Assembly: GCA_033675265.1 (NCBI GenBank)
Contig: JAUJYZ010000910.1
Coordinates: 1 to 64,000, forward strand
Direction: 5' to 3'
DNA from: Actinostola sp. cb2023
Lineage: Eukaryota > Cnidaria > Anthozoa > Actiniaria > Actinostolidae
Length of the DNA stretch: 64,000 nucleotides
The notes under the pieces are model-generated. The model was not told the DNA's origin. It did not search any database and was given only the letters and a program-made list of their open reading frames with translations. A program made the position numbers and the translations under genes. Every line of letters begins with the position of its first letter. Within the stretch, counting starts at the first letter, position 1. Shown here piece after piece: positions 1-12,055 of this stretch.

Positions 1-447
1 GGAATTTCCTGATAATGGTAGATATTTATCAATGTGTATATCGAGGTGTGTCACTTCGCCAAATGTCCACCCAGAGCCTGCGTTTTGAAAATTATCGTTT
101 TTTTCAAGTATTTCTCCAAACGCTATTCTTAGTATCTCTTTATGTCGGTTGTATCTGTAATTATTTCAATATTAGAATAAAAGTAAGCGATAGTTAAAAA
201 CATTGTTATATGTCTGATTTTTCAAACTTGCATGTTAATATTAATTTTGTTTTAATTGATTTATTTTGTTTGTTTATTAATTCGGTCACGTTATTTTTAA
301 CATCATTAAGAAACACTTTGGGGTCTCTGCTGTTTCGGCCATCAATTCTAAATGTTTTTCTATAGCCTTTTATATTTATCTGTGTTATTATAGATTTCTC
401 TAATTTTTATTTTTCAGCTTTTCAATCTTAGTATTTTTATTTTTTTT
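1..447. other. AT-rich non-coding flank
   Basis: I see no supportable gene here. Short open frames have no splice signals or recognisable motifs. The stretch is AT-rich and ends at the TA that flanks the next element. Confidence 0.5.
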
Positions 448-449
448 TA

Positions 450-3400
450 CAGTGCAGACACTCCAACCGTGAACACCTAACATATTTTTATTCATTTTTT
501 CACGATTATCCAATCAGCGCTCTTCGTAGAAACAAAAGATTCAGAATCTCGAGGCGCCATCCAATTAGCTAATGGCTGGGCAATCTGTAGGTTACGTTTG
601 TTTTAAAAAAGGTTTCCGAAACTGGCTTTCTCCCCCCTTCCACTCCTGCGAAGTATGCTGGTAAAATTCATGATATTTTTTCAGCATGATATAATTACTG
701 TTTTATTTAGAGTGAATTTCTTTATTTTTCTTGACCGAAGGTTAAATGTAGACTCAGTCTCAATAGCAGCAAGGAATTACGAAAATGGCAAAGTTCTGCC
801 ACAAATGATCGAGAAAGGAGTCCTTGATCTACACCACCAAGGCTTTCGCAAAGACATATTTCTCGAATATGCGAGTTAGCGTTGGGTGGGGGGGTCCTAT
901 GTAAGCAAAGTTGGTCAATGTTACGAAGACGACAACACATCTCTACCCGCTGGGCCGCGAAAAACACCCGTTCGAAATAAAGTAACTGCAGATGTTGTTG
1001 AAATACGTGGAGTTTCGAAAAATTATGTAAAAACCTAGTATATATACAACTGAGATTCAACAGCGTTTGTTATTCGATGGAGTTTCGCCACCCTGTTCAT
1101 TCACCATCTACATTTCGGCAATAAAAAAGGGCATTCGGGAGGACTGTGCAGAATGACAAAGAAAAAAAGTTTCACAAAGTACCAAACAGATCATTGTCGC
1201 AAGCAATTGTAAGATTATAATGATTAGTTTCTTGATCAAATTCGACAACGTGATTTATACCAAACTTTCCTTTTTTGACGAAGAGCAGTGTTTTCGCGTA
1301 TATGGCATTCCCTATCTCGGTGAAACCTGCCATTGGAATTCCAACGCTAACGCCTCCAATGCAAATTACACGATCAAACTTGCTTTCACTCTGTACTGGG
1401 AGTGGATTACTTTGATATTTTGAGAGGCCTTTCTAATGGAAATGGAGATGTTGAATTTTTTTTCAACGAAGCTCTTTCAGTAAAAAAAAAAATAGGGTAG
1501 ATGGTTCAACAATTCTTGAGAACGTCGATGTAGTTATTACGGATAACTGCGGGTTTTATAGAACCTTTACTGCGGAGACATTCTACAAGAACATGGTGTT
1601 GGCCTCCTTTTTTCTCAGCCCGCCTACTCGCCTCACCTAAACACTTGGTGAGTTGGTGGCGGTAAAATAATTTATCGAGAAAAAATAAAATGCTACTTGA
1701 AACCAAAAACCATCCTTGACTGTCAATGAGACTGAAATATCGATCAGCGAAGGTATTGTCAAAAGTTAAGTGACAGCAAATTCGATCGCCCATACTTCAG
1801 GAAATGTGGCTACATTTGATTGACAATTTGGGTTTTTTAATTTTATTCCGCTGTTATTTTTAGATTACCCGTGAGAACAAATAAAACTACTGAATGAGGG
1901 AATGATTTTGTGGCCGGCCGGGAAAAATGTGGTAGTAATGCAAAGGCAACGAGTGTAAATACGAATTACAAATGTAAAATAAAAATGGAAACTTCAATGG
2001 ACCAAGAAGCTGTTATTCAAAAATAAGCATTACTATATTTAGAGCCTTGAAACAACAACGTAATAAAAGAGACACTAATTATAAGGTCAACAATAACAAA
2101 TACATTTCGAAATTGAACGGCGATGTAACAAAAAAAAAGCACAAAAAGCAACATTAATATCTATGGGATACAAATCGTATTGCATGCTATGTTTCCTATG
2201 TGAGTAAATCATCAATTTACCGCGAGTATATTTGTTTTTGACATGAAATCCGACCAGACGGGACGTCTCCAGTGGAGTCTTCTGTATACCATTATATTCC
2301 ATGCCTATATTCTTCTATAAGGGTGTGTAATGGCTGCCAGGCGTGAAGTCTCCTCTAATGGCTGACTTTATATTTGCAGGCGCTTCGCTGGAGAATCTAT
2401 AGTCTTAGCGCAACTGCGGAGCGAATCGAAGGTATTTTAGCCGGGTTTTGACTTCTTAAAAACGAGGACCGCATGAATCGCAAAGAAACTTGACTATGGA
2501 ACTCGTTGGCGTTGAAGATATAAAATACGGTCGTGGTTCGCTTTTGAAATTTTCCAATCTTTTGTTCAAGTTCCTTTCAGATCACGCTGTAAGCTTCGAA
2601 TGGTGTCTTCACATTCAATTCTGGGTGATTGTACTTTAGCCTACATCAGTTGACATCGTGGCAAGGGATGTTGTTGCACTTTACTCTGTTTATGGCCAGG
2701 ACTTATCGACAAAGAGCACACCACTTACCGCGTCTGTCGTTTAGCAACCGGCAAATCGTCCATGTCTTTTTTCGCTTCATTTGCAAATTGACTTTTGGCA
2801 CTCTTCAACTATGTACTTCTAGTACATTAACATTTTCTGAAGTTTTGTCTATAGCTCTTCGGTCCAAAGGGCTTTGAAGGCTTTGGTTTTGTAGCAGTCG
2901 CTACTCCAAAGTCGAATGATTGCCGCTGCTGGCCATGCGGCGGCGTTTCATTCACAGGGTGTGATTTCACGACAATGCTCAGGACCTTGAATGTCATATT
3001 CAACCGTTGTTTTTTTGCGGGTCAAGATTACTGGGGTTGGCGAAATAGAATCTGTTTGTAATTGGTATTTAGTGTTTCAGCCTCCAATCCGCGTCTTTCT
3101 GCCCCAGGTAATAGCTTATCAGGTGATGGGAAGAATGAGTCCAAATCGTCTGATTTTACGTAAGCCAGTGACCTTCTTGAAGCGGAAACCCCTACTTTCG
3201 ACGACTGGGGGCGAAAGCCTTTCCAGTTTCATACCTGGGAAGACAGTGATTTTAGCCATAAAAAAACTTATGTGTTTATCAAGCCCCCATGATGATCAAG
3301 GACTCCAACTGGTCATCGATGTGACACGCTAGCACATGTGCTACTGCACACAATGTACGAGCCTCGTTGTGAGTCGAGGTTCTGATTGGAGGATTAAAAA

Positions 3401-3453
3401 AAGCACGAAAAAAGTGTTGGTGTTCACGGTTGGAGTGTCCACCCCCCGCACTG
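450..3453. mobile_element. 3-kb element with Tc1/mariner-like inverted ends
   Basis: The left end (450 onward) starts CAGTGCAGACACTCCAACC and continues with GTGAACACC. The right end (to 3453) carries the reverse complement, with about 8 extra bases near the tip. Both ends are flanked by TA (448-449 and 3454-3455), the target duplication expected of Tc1/mariner elements. The 3 kb inside has no ORF over about 115 codons, and I see no DDE transposase. It is therefore a large non-autonomous or decayed element, or two ends that captured host DNA. The ends match the 226-bp element at 4809-5034. Seen: the termini and TAs. Inferred: superfamily. Confidence 0.6.
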
Positions 3454-3539
3454 TAATAGGTTTAGGTACTTGCGATAAGATCCAATCACTAAACTTGTCT
3501 ATCTGTTTTATTAACAGAATTTGCTGCTTTTTTAGATAA

Positions 3540-4145
3540 ACGTTTTAACGATTTTTGGGTGTTGTTTAGTTGGTTTTTAATATATTTCACATTAATCTAT
3601 CCGTTTAAACCCTTTTATATATCCTTATTTGTTTTTTGTGTTGGTTTTAAAATGAATCCAAGTAATAGAAAATGTAAATTATCTTTTATTACTTTTTTAT
3701 AATACTTTATATTTTTTATTTTTTTTTTTATACTTTTAGTTTTTTATGGAGCGCTCCTGTGGTTTTTCATACTTTAGTTCTATCTTTATTTTCATACTTT
3801 AGTTTTATCGGTTTTTCATACTTTATGTTTATCGGTTTTTTCATACGTTATCTCTTTTAGGTTTTATCTTTATCTTTTTTAGGTTTTATCTTTTTTAGTT
3901 TTTATCTTTTTAGTTTTTATCTTTTGTGTATCACCCTTTTATATATATAGTAAAACGATATTCCTTTTAAGTGTTTTTTATGATTATTTTATCTTTTTTA
4001 GGTTTTGTCTTTTTTAGGTTTTATCTTTTTTATTTTTTATCTTTTTTTTATTTTTTTTATTTTTTTTATTTTTTTAATATTTTTATTTTTTATCTTTATC
4101 TTTTTTAGGTTTTATCTTTTTAGGTTTTATCTTTTTTAGTTTTTA
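3540..4145. repeat. T-rich minisatellite-like tract
   Basis: About 600 bases of strongly strand-biased sequence are built from variants of TTTTATCTTTTTTAGG and CATACTTTAGTTTTATCGG. No coding potential is visible. Such pyrimidine tracts grow by slippage. A 50-bp piece near 3928-3975 (ATCACCCTTTTATA then AGTAAAACGATATTCC) recurs at 5290-5336, so it is a dispersed fragment. Confidence 0.7.
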
Positions 4146-4806
4146 ACTCGTGAATTGCGTAGCATCCACGAGTTATTGGGGATGCGATGGGGAAAAGTTA
4201 CTATATGCTCCAAATTGTAAACTCGTTCCCAGGGCTCTCTCATTTCATACAAAAACGGCGGCCATTCCCATTGTACTTGGCATCGACAGTATTTTTATCG
4301 GACTTTAGGCATTCAACCCTGGAAATACCCTGAGAACCTATTAACTATGTATACTCTAAACAAACCAGTTTGCAAGCGACAAATACTCAGTGCTCTGATT
4401 AGAGTATAAAAAACTACTATAATGCTACAACACATCGAGTGAAGGATTTATACACCGTATAGCCGATTGTGCCGAGTTGGAAGAAAAGCCAAGTTCACAA
4501 AAAGCATTCAGGGAGGATCGAGGATGGAATATTAAACCTATGGTCTTCTCAGTGTCCACTGACTTGAATCACATGGCAGTTTCCTTTGTCGTCTTTGAAG
4601 GAGAATGAGAAGATAAATGTTGGAGTTCAGTTTCATATCATTTGTTTCACTCTCTGCATGTACTAAGCTAAATATGTAGTAGTAGTAGTAGTAGTTTATT
4701 ATGCGTCATTATACGATTTATTGGTATATTTTCGTTCGTTTGGTATTCCTTTGTAAAAGCTATTACCCGTGTGTGTTTACAAACATGGTGAACAACTCGA
4801 TCGCCT
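4146..4806. other. Non-coding spacer with (TAG)n
   Basis: No gene seen. A short inverted repeat ACTCGTG/CACGAGT sits at 4146-4174, and a TAG trinucleotide microsatellite at 4676-4695. Confidence 0.45.
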
Positions 4807-4808
4807 TA

Positions 4809-5034
4809 CAGTGTGGACACTCGAACCGTGAACACTTCAAGTTTTTTTTTTCGAAGAAGTTTTTTTTTTCCGAACTTTCTATTGCCTCATAGCCTTTCAA
4901 ATGGAGCATTGAGTTTTAAATACACTTAGTGATCAAAATAAATCATTTTTCTGATCAGCTTTGCTCAATGGATAATTTATATATATGTGTTAGAAAAAAC
5001 CTAAGTGTTCACGGTTCGAGTGTAGACCACACTG
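4809..5034. mobile_element. Tc1/mariner-like MITE, 226 bp
   Basis: The left end CAGTGTGGACACTCGAACC(GTGAACACTT) is mirrored at the right end, with TA directly outside both ends (4807-4808 and 5035-5036). The interior is short and AT-rich with no ORF. The same terminus, with a few changes, bounds the 450-3453 element and resembles the ends of the MITE at 50467-50682, so the window has at least three members of one end-family. Such elements depend on a transposase encoded elsewhere. Confidence 0.75.
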
Positions 5035-5036
5035 TA

Positions 5037-5832
5037 ACACTTTATTTCGAAGTCTAGATGAAAAATAGACACAACACAGATGTTAATCAAGCATTGAACT
5101 TTACTTCTTGAATACATTTTACTTAAGTTCAAATACGTTTTCTCTCTAAGAACGAAATGTAAAACATCACAACTATATATGACATGTGCTGGTTCCATGC
5201 TCAAACATGCCCTAACGTATTCTTCAAGGCGTTCCTCGTCACTCACATACGGGAATCCACGAGTTCACCAAATGGTGCCTTTGATTATCTTTTGTATATC
5301 ACCCTTTTATAATATAGTAAAACGATATTCCTTTAAGAGTGGATGTCAGGAAAAATCGAACAAATGGCGGCAAACCTTGAATAATCGAATTAGCTCATAC
5401 TTTCAAGTTAGATAGGGTAGGGTGTCATAAGAATCGCTGTGTAGTTGGTTTGACCAAATACCATTTCATTTTGGAGAAAAATGCAAATTTCGAAACTCCA
5501 CCGAAAAATGCCGTTGAAGGCACCGAAATTTGATCGAAGTTTGGAGGTCTCGTATCACAAAATAAACCATTCAAAACCCCTAAAAATACCCCTATCCTGT
5601 TAAGTAACCCCGTATTTACTATTTGCGTGATTTTTAGATGTATTGTTCTCCTCTTTCTTTAGATAATAATTGTATTCTCTACACCTCCATTTCAAGTTGC
5701 TAAAAGTACCTCCTATAGAAATTGGCTTCCACGATGCGCGTAACCTTTAAATGGATTATGCGCTTCTGCTGGTCGAATGACGAAATGATATGCTCTAAGA
5801 TGCTGTAAAAAATTAACTGGGCAAATAATTTT
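5037..5832. other. Non-coding spacer
   Basis: No gene supported. It contains the second copy of the ATCACCCTTTTATA/AGTAAAACGATATTCC fragment (5290-5336) and ends where the palindrome's left arm begins. Confidence 0.45.
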
Positions 5833-6385
5833 GCGTGACGCTAGAGCTCTTCAAAGTACTTCAAAATTTACCGTCTTTGACCTTCAAAGGTCATCACTCG
5901 AGACACGTGTTGCGTTGTTTCTGTGCTTCTCAAATCATCTAAAACATCTAAATATCTTTAGAATACACCTTAATGTACCATTCAATAGAATTGCTAACCT
6001 TTTTGTCGAAAAGGTTGTATCCAGGAAATGTTTTTGACCTGTAAATCCTACTCAGCGAGTAGCTGACTTTCGATCAGGCATCAACAATCTGTCAACAATG
6101 AAACACTGATCTTTGATTATCCTGTGAGGACGTACTGGGAAGCTGGGAAACGTGCAAAATGCTTTTTGAAAAGCATAGCTACTTCTTTGAAGCGTTTAAA
6201 ACTGACAAACTCACTGGGACTAAGCCACGTACGAACTTCCATGATTCGATCAATCGATACCACTGGCTGATTATGCTAATTTATTTGCTAATTGTGTAAC
6301 CCGAACTAATGAAAGTAAAGAAAAACAAGCTCTTCAAAATTACCAGTAGTTACATCCAGTCGAGTGCGTGTACATGATGTTTTAG

Positions 6386-6806
6386 TATGGAGGTTTGTTG
6401 TACATTGAAATCGATCGTTGGTGGAATTTGTGGCTTCGACAGTAGAGACCGAAATCGTGATGTAGAAGTTATCCCTGTGCTTTCTTGTACGAAGGACATA
6501 AGCCAGCACAAGACGAAATATTCCTTTTCGGGGCCTGATGATGAGGTGGACCTGATATTAAGTCGTGCAGGAATCTTTGGGAAAACCAGAGAACTTGAGC
6601 ACGATGACTGTGTGCCCCCTCCATCGCTCAAAACTCGGTCTAGGGTGGTCAAGGGGGCGTAGTACCAGATGTAGAGTACCGCCTGCGCTTTTCCAATCAT
6701 GTACTGAAAAGCAAAGGCAATTGGCCGAAAGGAGATAGAGGATTAGGAAAGAAAGAGTCGGAGATGCTGCTACACAAGACTGGAATGTTTGTACAAGTTG
6801 GCTCAG
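6386..6806 (+). pseudogene. Exon 1 of unnamed zinc-binding gene (left arm, frameshifted)
   Basis: A TTTTAG acceptor at 6380-6385 precedes an ATG at 6387, and a GT donor follows at 6807. The reading begins [13 protein letters not shown]. In the left arm it shifts frame at a G insertion near 6581 and again near 6690, so translation ends early at 6662. The mirrored copy at 27686-27264 stays open and reads CPLHR...LGLGW...C, a Cys/His-rich pattern that suggests zinc binding. The exon phase joins cleanly to the next exon to give VGSG-ICRTCR, adding two more cysteines. I know this arrangement only from unnamed cnidarian proteins. Function unknown. Confidence 0.55.
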
Positions 6807-7035
6807 GTTAGAATGGTTAGAACTAGATATCAATCCGATATTTCATATTGCCGTTCTATCGGTAGTGAAGTCTAGACCATGCATATACTGTACTAATTGT
6901 TTTTTTTACTTAGATTTTGTACTAGATTGTTGTCACTATTTCGCAAACTGGAATTTAGAATTACGAGAACGCTTTTCATAACAACACGGTTTAGGCGAAC
7001 TATACCGACACATCTATTCTATTGTTCCCTTCCAG

Positions 7036-7130
7036 GTATATGCAGAACATGTAGATACGCATTAAAGGAATTGACAACTAGTGAAGATGTGGTGGATGAT
7101 TTAGCTCATCAGTTGGACAAGACAATACTG
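7036..7130 (+). CDS. Exon 2 of unnamed gene (left arm)
   Basis: A TTCCAG acceptor (7030-7035) and a GTATGT donor (from 7131) frame a 95-nt exon reading ICRTCRYALKELTTSEDVV and on to LDKTIL. It completes a Cys-x2-Cys pair started after exon 1 and ends in phase 0, which fits exon 3 at 7493. The mirrored copy at about 27022-26928 differs by one codon (I to T). Real exon structure is well supported by phase, borders and conservation between arms. The biochemical role is not known. Confidence 0.6.
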
Positions 7131-7343
7131 GTATGTATAGCCTGTAGATTGTGTAATACAAACATCTGCGTCATTTAATACATATGTCGTCAGTGTTGTG
7201 CCAGTTACATCAAATCCTTTGCTCGCATGTGGTGATTATTGCGCAATATGTTTTTCTTTTGTACAGAAAGAAATACAGTAGAACCAAAGTGCGAAGTAAT
7301 AATATAAAAATATTTAAAAGAATGAAAAGACAAGCGAGCATTC

Positions 7344-7371
7344 AACCGACCGACCGACCGACCGACTGACC
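7344..7371. repeat. ACCG tetranucleotide microsatellite
   Basis: A run of ACCG units lies exactly where similarity to the inverted copy stops (partner at 26717-26724), so it marks a rearrangement breakpoint. Confidence 0.8.
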
Positions 7372-7492
7372 GACAATTTATTTTATTTAGCGCACTCATC
7401 AAACTGTATATGGGAAAACATCCATCAATAACTAATTAGGTATGCATCATAAACTGATACGCATCATAAAATAAGTTGTTTCAAATTTTCAG

Positions 7493-8566
7493 GATGATCA
7501 TGATGATGACAATGATGATGATGAAGTTACTTTCAACCCTTGTAAGTCAACTCAAGGCAAAATCATCCCAGCACCAGAAACGCCACAAAGCACAATAACA
7601 TCGACTATGTACACGCCATCAGGAGTCTCCCAGGCCTCTGACATGTCAATCCTGACACAAACCCGGAGATGAGGGCACAGAAACTGTGAAGGCTTCCCCA
7701 AAGGACCAACTCAATTCGTTTTTGGTCTCCAGAGACATAAGTCCAATCAGAACATCAATGACAACTCCATGGGATACTGCCGCAGAAAGAACGAAGCGAC
7801 ATTATATGCGCAAGGCGAAGCAGGTGGTCTTTGCCACTTTGGAGGGAAATTGCGCCCCAAAATTCAGAGATGCTATTTAGTGCCATACAGTCATCTAGGA
7901 AAGAAGAAGGGAACATGGATTCTACATTATTAGAAGCTTTAGTTGAGTGCTACGAGAATGCAGGTCACTGGAGTACGCGCAGACAGATACTCTCTATCAT
8001 TGCAGATAAAGTAAGCTTTGCAGTGCTTCAAAGATGGATCCCTGATATATCCAGGTACAGATACAACATCGCACGACACCATGTGTTACTCCATGGCAGA
8101 GGAGCTGTCATTCCGCAAGAAAAGAATACAAGAATGTATGTATCGCCTCAAAAAACTCGACCACATTTTTTTATCGTTCATAACAAGTGCGAGAGTAATG
8201 CAAGATTTGCCATTTGGTGAAAAGACATTGAAGCTATCTTCAAAGACTGAAATCAAGATCCCGAATGTCATCAGAAGCTCCATTCCTGAGCAAATTGTAA
8301 GGCAGTATCAAAGCTACTGCAGCGAGACCGAGTTTTCTCCTATGAGCCGCAGCAGTCTTTGCAGAATCCTTAAAGTTTGCTCCGCTTCAGTCCGCAAGTC
8401 TCTGCAAGGGCTGGACTATGTTTCATCAGAGGGAGCGAAAGCCTTCGACGATATTGCTGATGTGATTGATAAGCTTGGAGACAACTACAACAATGGACTG
8501 ACCTGGTCAAAAGAGTTGGCCCAAAAGCTTAAACTTGCAAAGCGATATTTGAAGGGTGATTACAAG
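7493..8566 (+). pseudogene. Exon 3 of unnamed gene (left arm, frameshifted)
   Basis: A TTTTCAG acceptor is followed by an acidic Asp-rich start (DDHDDDNDDDEV), then a Ser/Thr-Pro-rich linker (PAPETPQSTITS) and a conserved-looking block with WSTRRQILS, RWIPDISRYRYNIARHH and HGRGAV. The exon ends at a GTAAGT donor at 8567. Frameshifts near 7670, 7850 and 8160 break it. The right arm (14899-14324) has the last two thirds open. Bases 7493-7987 are the only copy of the 5' third of this exon in the window. The RYRYNIARHH region is familiar from repeated unnamed cnidarian proteins. That recognition is from memory and unverified. Confidence 0.55.
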
Positions 8567-8589
8567 GTAAGTAAATATGTGTGTTTAAC

Positions 8590-8810
8590 GGGGCTCTCTC
8601 ATCCACAGTGCTTTGCGCGCCGAATCGCTATTTGACACACACACACACACACACAAATAAATAAATAACTACGCTATCTTACTGGTTTGGACTGTGTTTT
8701 CTCCAAAGGAATGTTTCCAGTTCCACAGAGTGTCGGATGGCTTAGATAATCAATGGATTAAATAAAATATATTGATTCGGCGCGCAACGCACTGTGGATG
8801 AGAGGGCCCC
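8590..8810. mobile_element. MITE in intron 3 (left arm)
   Basis: Inverted ends GGGGCTCTCTCATCCACAGTG and the matching GGCGCGCAACGCACTGTGGA...GGGCCCC enclose about 220 bp. A CA microsatellite (8635-8655) lies inside. The same element sits at the equivalent place in the right arm (14081-14300), so it was there before the inverted duplication. Confidence 0.75.
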
Positions 8811-8935
8811 ATTCATTAATGACTTGATTATGTCATATACTTTCAAAAAAAAAGCATACACCATGACATCAGGTGTTTATGTTTCAGGATGAATAGTTGA
8901 GTGACCAAGAAGTAATTTTTGTTTTTACAAAATAG

Positions 8936-10857
8936 GTACACATATCACCAAGCTCAAGGGTTCCTGATCATTGCAGGGACTTATGCTCTAAGTCATGACA
9001 GCGATACTGACTATGTCGGTAGTTGTGACCATGTCCATGATCGAACATGTGATAGATGTTGCTTGTTTCCTGCTGTTGTTGGTGAAGTAGAATCAACCTT
9101 GGAACACCTGGAAATTCCAGATGAAGAAAGAAGAAGAAATGAAAACACAGTTGCCCAGTCTAAGAAAAGCGTTGAAGCGTGGAAGGCACACCTACTCCGC
9201 TCAGTGAACCAAGATGAGGCCCGTTTAGACATCCTTGACACCTTAGATGTAGGATCAGTGTGGTAGTGTTGGATTGGGCTATGAAGTTCCTCCCAAGAAA
9301 GTACCGTGAAAGCCAAGCCGACTGGTTCGGAAAGAGAGGCATTTCTTGGCATGTCAGTTGTGGCTATGGACTAAGTCGGATAGTCAGATACAAATGCTAA
9401 CGTTAGTTTCATATATTCCAAAGCTGCAATCAAGATAGCCTAACTGTGCTTGCAATAATGGGACGATGTTCTGAAACAGCTTAAAAGCACCGTGCCTGAG
9501 ATCAAGTCTATCTGCTTCAGACAAGATCAATGCCGGCTGCTACATAGCGCATAAAACTACATTAGTTGAGTACAACAACTAGCAGAGAAGCATAAAGTCC
9601 AAATAAGAGTGGACTTTTCTGATCCACAAGGTGGAAAGGGTCATGCGACCGTAAGTAGCCACAATAAAGAATCATATGAGAGTATTTCAACTCTGGCCAC
9701 GACATCGAGACTGCAGAACAGATGAAGACCTCTATGGAGTCATTTGGTGGTGTGCCATTTGGTGGTGTGCTGGTGTCAGGGTAGTGCTCTGTGGTCCCCT
9801 TGACAATGTGAAAACAGCTCCTGTAAAGTGGGAAGGCATTAGTCTGGTAAATAATATCATATACCTAGAACAAGGAATGAAAGTCTGGAGAGCATATGGA
9901 ATTGGTCCTGGGAAGTTTGTGCCGTGGACTGCTTTTGACGTATCCAAGAGGCCATCGGCGTCAAACCTGAAAGTAATCGAGGACGCCACTCACCCCAAAG
10001 CGACGTTTTGCCCCATCAAAGCCAGACGACAGAGTAAAGAGCAAAGTGAGACAACAAGTGAGACAGAATCAGCCAGTGAATCCTCACCTGAAGAGAGTAG
10101 TAGTACAGGTGGTGATGATGCGCTTTTCGCTTGCCCTGAGGAAGGATGTATGAAGACTATCAAAGATATTTCTCACTTCAGAATCACTTGGACGCTGGCA
10201 AGCATAACTACGTCCTTGAAAGAGAAACACTTCTCGACAAAGCAATGATGAGGTATGCGTCTAATCTAGAACATGGCGCTTCATCAATCGATAACGTAGT
10301 AGAAGATCGATTGCCCTCCGAGTCCTTAAGTGGCGAGCCTACGTTAACAATGGGATGGGCATTGAAATCAACGACAACACGAAAACATCGACTAACTGAC
10401 CATCAAAAAAGACACCTCACTGACGTATTTCTTATTGGGGAACAGACAGGGAGGAAAGCGGATCCCAGTGAGGTCTCAAGATCAATGAGAAGAGCACGAA
10501 ACTCAGATGGGAGTTTTCTTTTTCAAACAACGCCGACTACCTCACTCCCAAACAGATAACAAGCTATTTCTCGCGTCTGTCCGCAAAAAAAATCCGTCTC
10601 GTCGGTCTCCACCTGACATCGAAGATGATGCTCAAAACACTCCCTGACATTGGAGAAAGAATATCGAGCAACTACGAGAAGAAGTCCATGAGCGAGATAG
10701 CCATTCAGCATCCAATTATGTATGATACATATAGCATTTGTTGATTTGGTCGCAACTCAAAGTTGTCCAAGTTTGCAATACCGATGATTGCACGATATCT
10801 GCAGTCATTTTGAACTTGACATTCCTACGGTAAAGTATAAAAGAAAAAAAACATATA
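8936..10857 (+). pseudogene. Exon 4 of unnamed gene (left arm, many indels)
   Basis: This exon follows an AAAATAG acceptor. It encodes the same protein as the intact minus-strand ORF at 13957-12056 but is broken at about ten places, for example an extra G near 8974, an inserted GA near 9131, a lost T near 9260, extra bases near 9360 and 9462, and a duplicated 15-bp piece at 9748-9777. Nearly all lesions are one-base gains or losses next to a like base. That pattern fits unpolished long-read sequence as well as it fits pseudogene decay. The reading frame still resolves into recognisable blocks (DWAMKF region, QDNAGC-like region, C2H2 finger). Confidence 0.65.
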
Positions 10858-11375
10858 TAGAACTTCTAGTAAGCTTGGTTAACTCCTGCACCTGTACAAG
10901 TTAGTTTTTTATTTTTCTGTTGTGAATGCTGGCTTTACCTCATACAAGTCATATCTTGGAAAGCGATTTGCAACATGTTTAAAAATCGATAGACAAAATA
11001 TAATGGTGCATTGTGGGTAATGGCATCATAAAAATGGCTGAATTTTGAAAATTTGTTTCAGATCAGTGTATTGGCGATATATTAAGATTGATGCCAAATT
11101 ACTATATATCGCTATTTTTGGGTTTACATATATATATATTGCAGTGCAAGTCGCTGTAGATATAGTGCACTTGTTTAGTTTCAGTTATTCATGATTATTC
11201 CTATCACTGAAATGAGTATTAGTGAGAATGAAACGAGGGGAAAATCGGTCGACCGCATTTCTATTTGCTAGAACAATTATCTTAGAATTCGCTTATTTCC
11301 ATGGTGTGGTTAAAAAGAAATGACTTGAACTACGGCAACATTTTGTTTTCTTTACGTTTGAACGCCATTTTTTCG

Positions 11376-11554
11376 CTTCCATAACCGGGATCCTAGACAA
11401 TGGACCTGTGACGTCAAGGGGTTTGTACCTCTAGAAAATACAAAGCAACTCACGTCAAACAAGTCCGATATTGAGAATAATTCGTCCATGCATATTGTCG
11501 TGTGAACTCATTGACGTCACATCACGTATGTAATTTACATACAGTTTGAACACG
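11376..11554. other. Spacer at palindrome centre
   Basis: About 180 bp of non-repeated sequence separate the two arms. It contains two TGACGTCA-like sites (near 11409 and 11511), which match CRE/ATF half-site consensus, but nothing ties them to a gene. Confidence 0.6.
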
Positions 11555-12055
11555 CGAAAATTGGCGTTCAAACGTAAGAAAACAAAATGTTGCCGTAGTT
11601 CAAGTCATTCTTTTTAACCAAACCATGTAAATAAGCGAATTCTAAGATATTGTTCTAGCAAATAGAAATGCGGTCGACCGATTTTCTCCGTTTCATTCTC
11701 ACTATATACTCATTTCAGTGATAGGAATAATCATGAATAACTGAAACTAAACAAGTGCACTATATCTACAGCGACTTGCAAATATATATATATGTGAACC
11801 CAAAATAGCGATATATAGTAATTTGCATAATCTTAAATATATCGCCAATACACTGATCCGGAAACAAATTTTCAAAATTCAGCCATTTTATGATGCCATT
11901 ACCCACAATGCACCATTATATTTTGTCTATCGATTTTTTAAACATGTTTGCAAATCGCTTTCAAGATATGACTTGTATTGAGGTAAAGCATGTCACAACA
12001 GAAAATAAAAACTAACTTGTACAGGTGCAGGAGTTAACCAAGCTTACTAGAAGTT

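Larger units (their letters stand above)
5833..11375. repeat. Left arm of giant inverted repeat
   Basis: This 5.5-kb arm is the reverse complement of two separate right-side blocks. Bases 5833 to about 7355 match 28233 down to about 26717, and 7988 to 11375 match 14899 down to 11555. The piece at about 7356-7987, starting in an ACCG tetranucleotide run at 7344-7371, has no partner on the right. Similarity is very high, and differences are mostly single-base insertions or losses on this side. The arm carries the complete exon set of the unnamed gene on the plus strand. A natural palindrome, a recent inverted duplication and an assembly fold-back are all possible. Confidence 0.85.

Noticed and set aside
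6350..6833. Antisense ORFs in exon 1 of the left arm and their mirror at 27242-27791
   Set aside because: They are shadows of the exon, which has splice sites, phase and cysteine motifs on the opposite strand.
11409..11515. Palindrome-centre TGACGTCA sites as a bidirectional promoter
   Set aside because: The genes run towards the centre, so this is a 3' region. The sites are short and could be chance.
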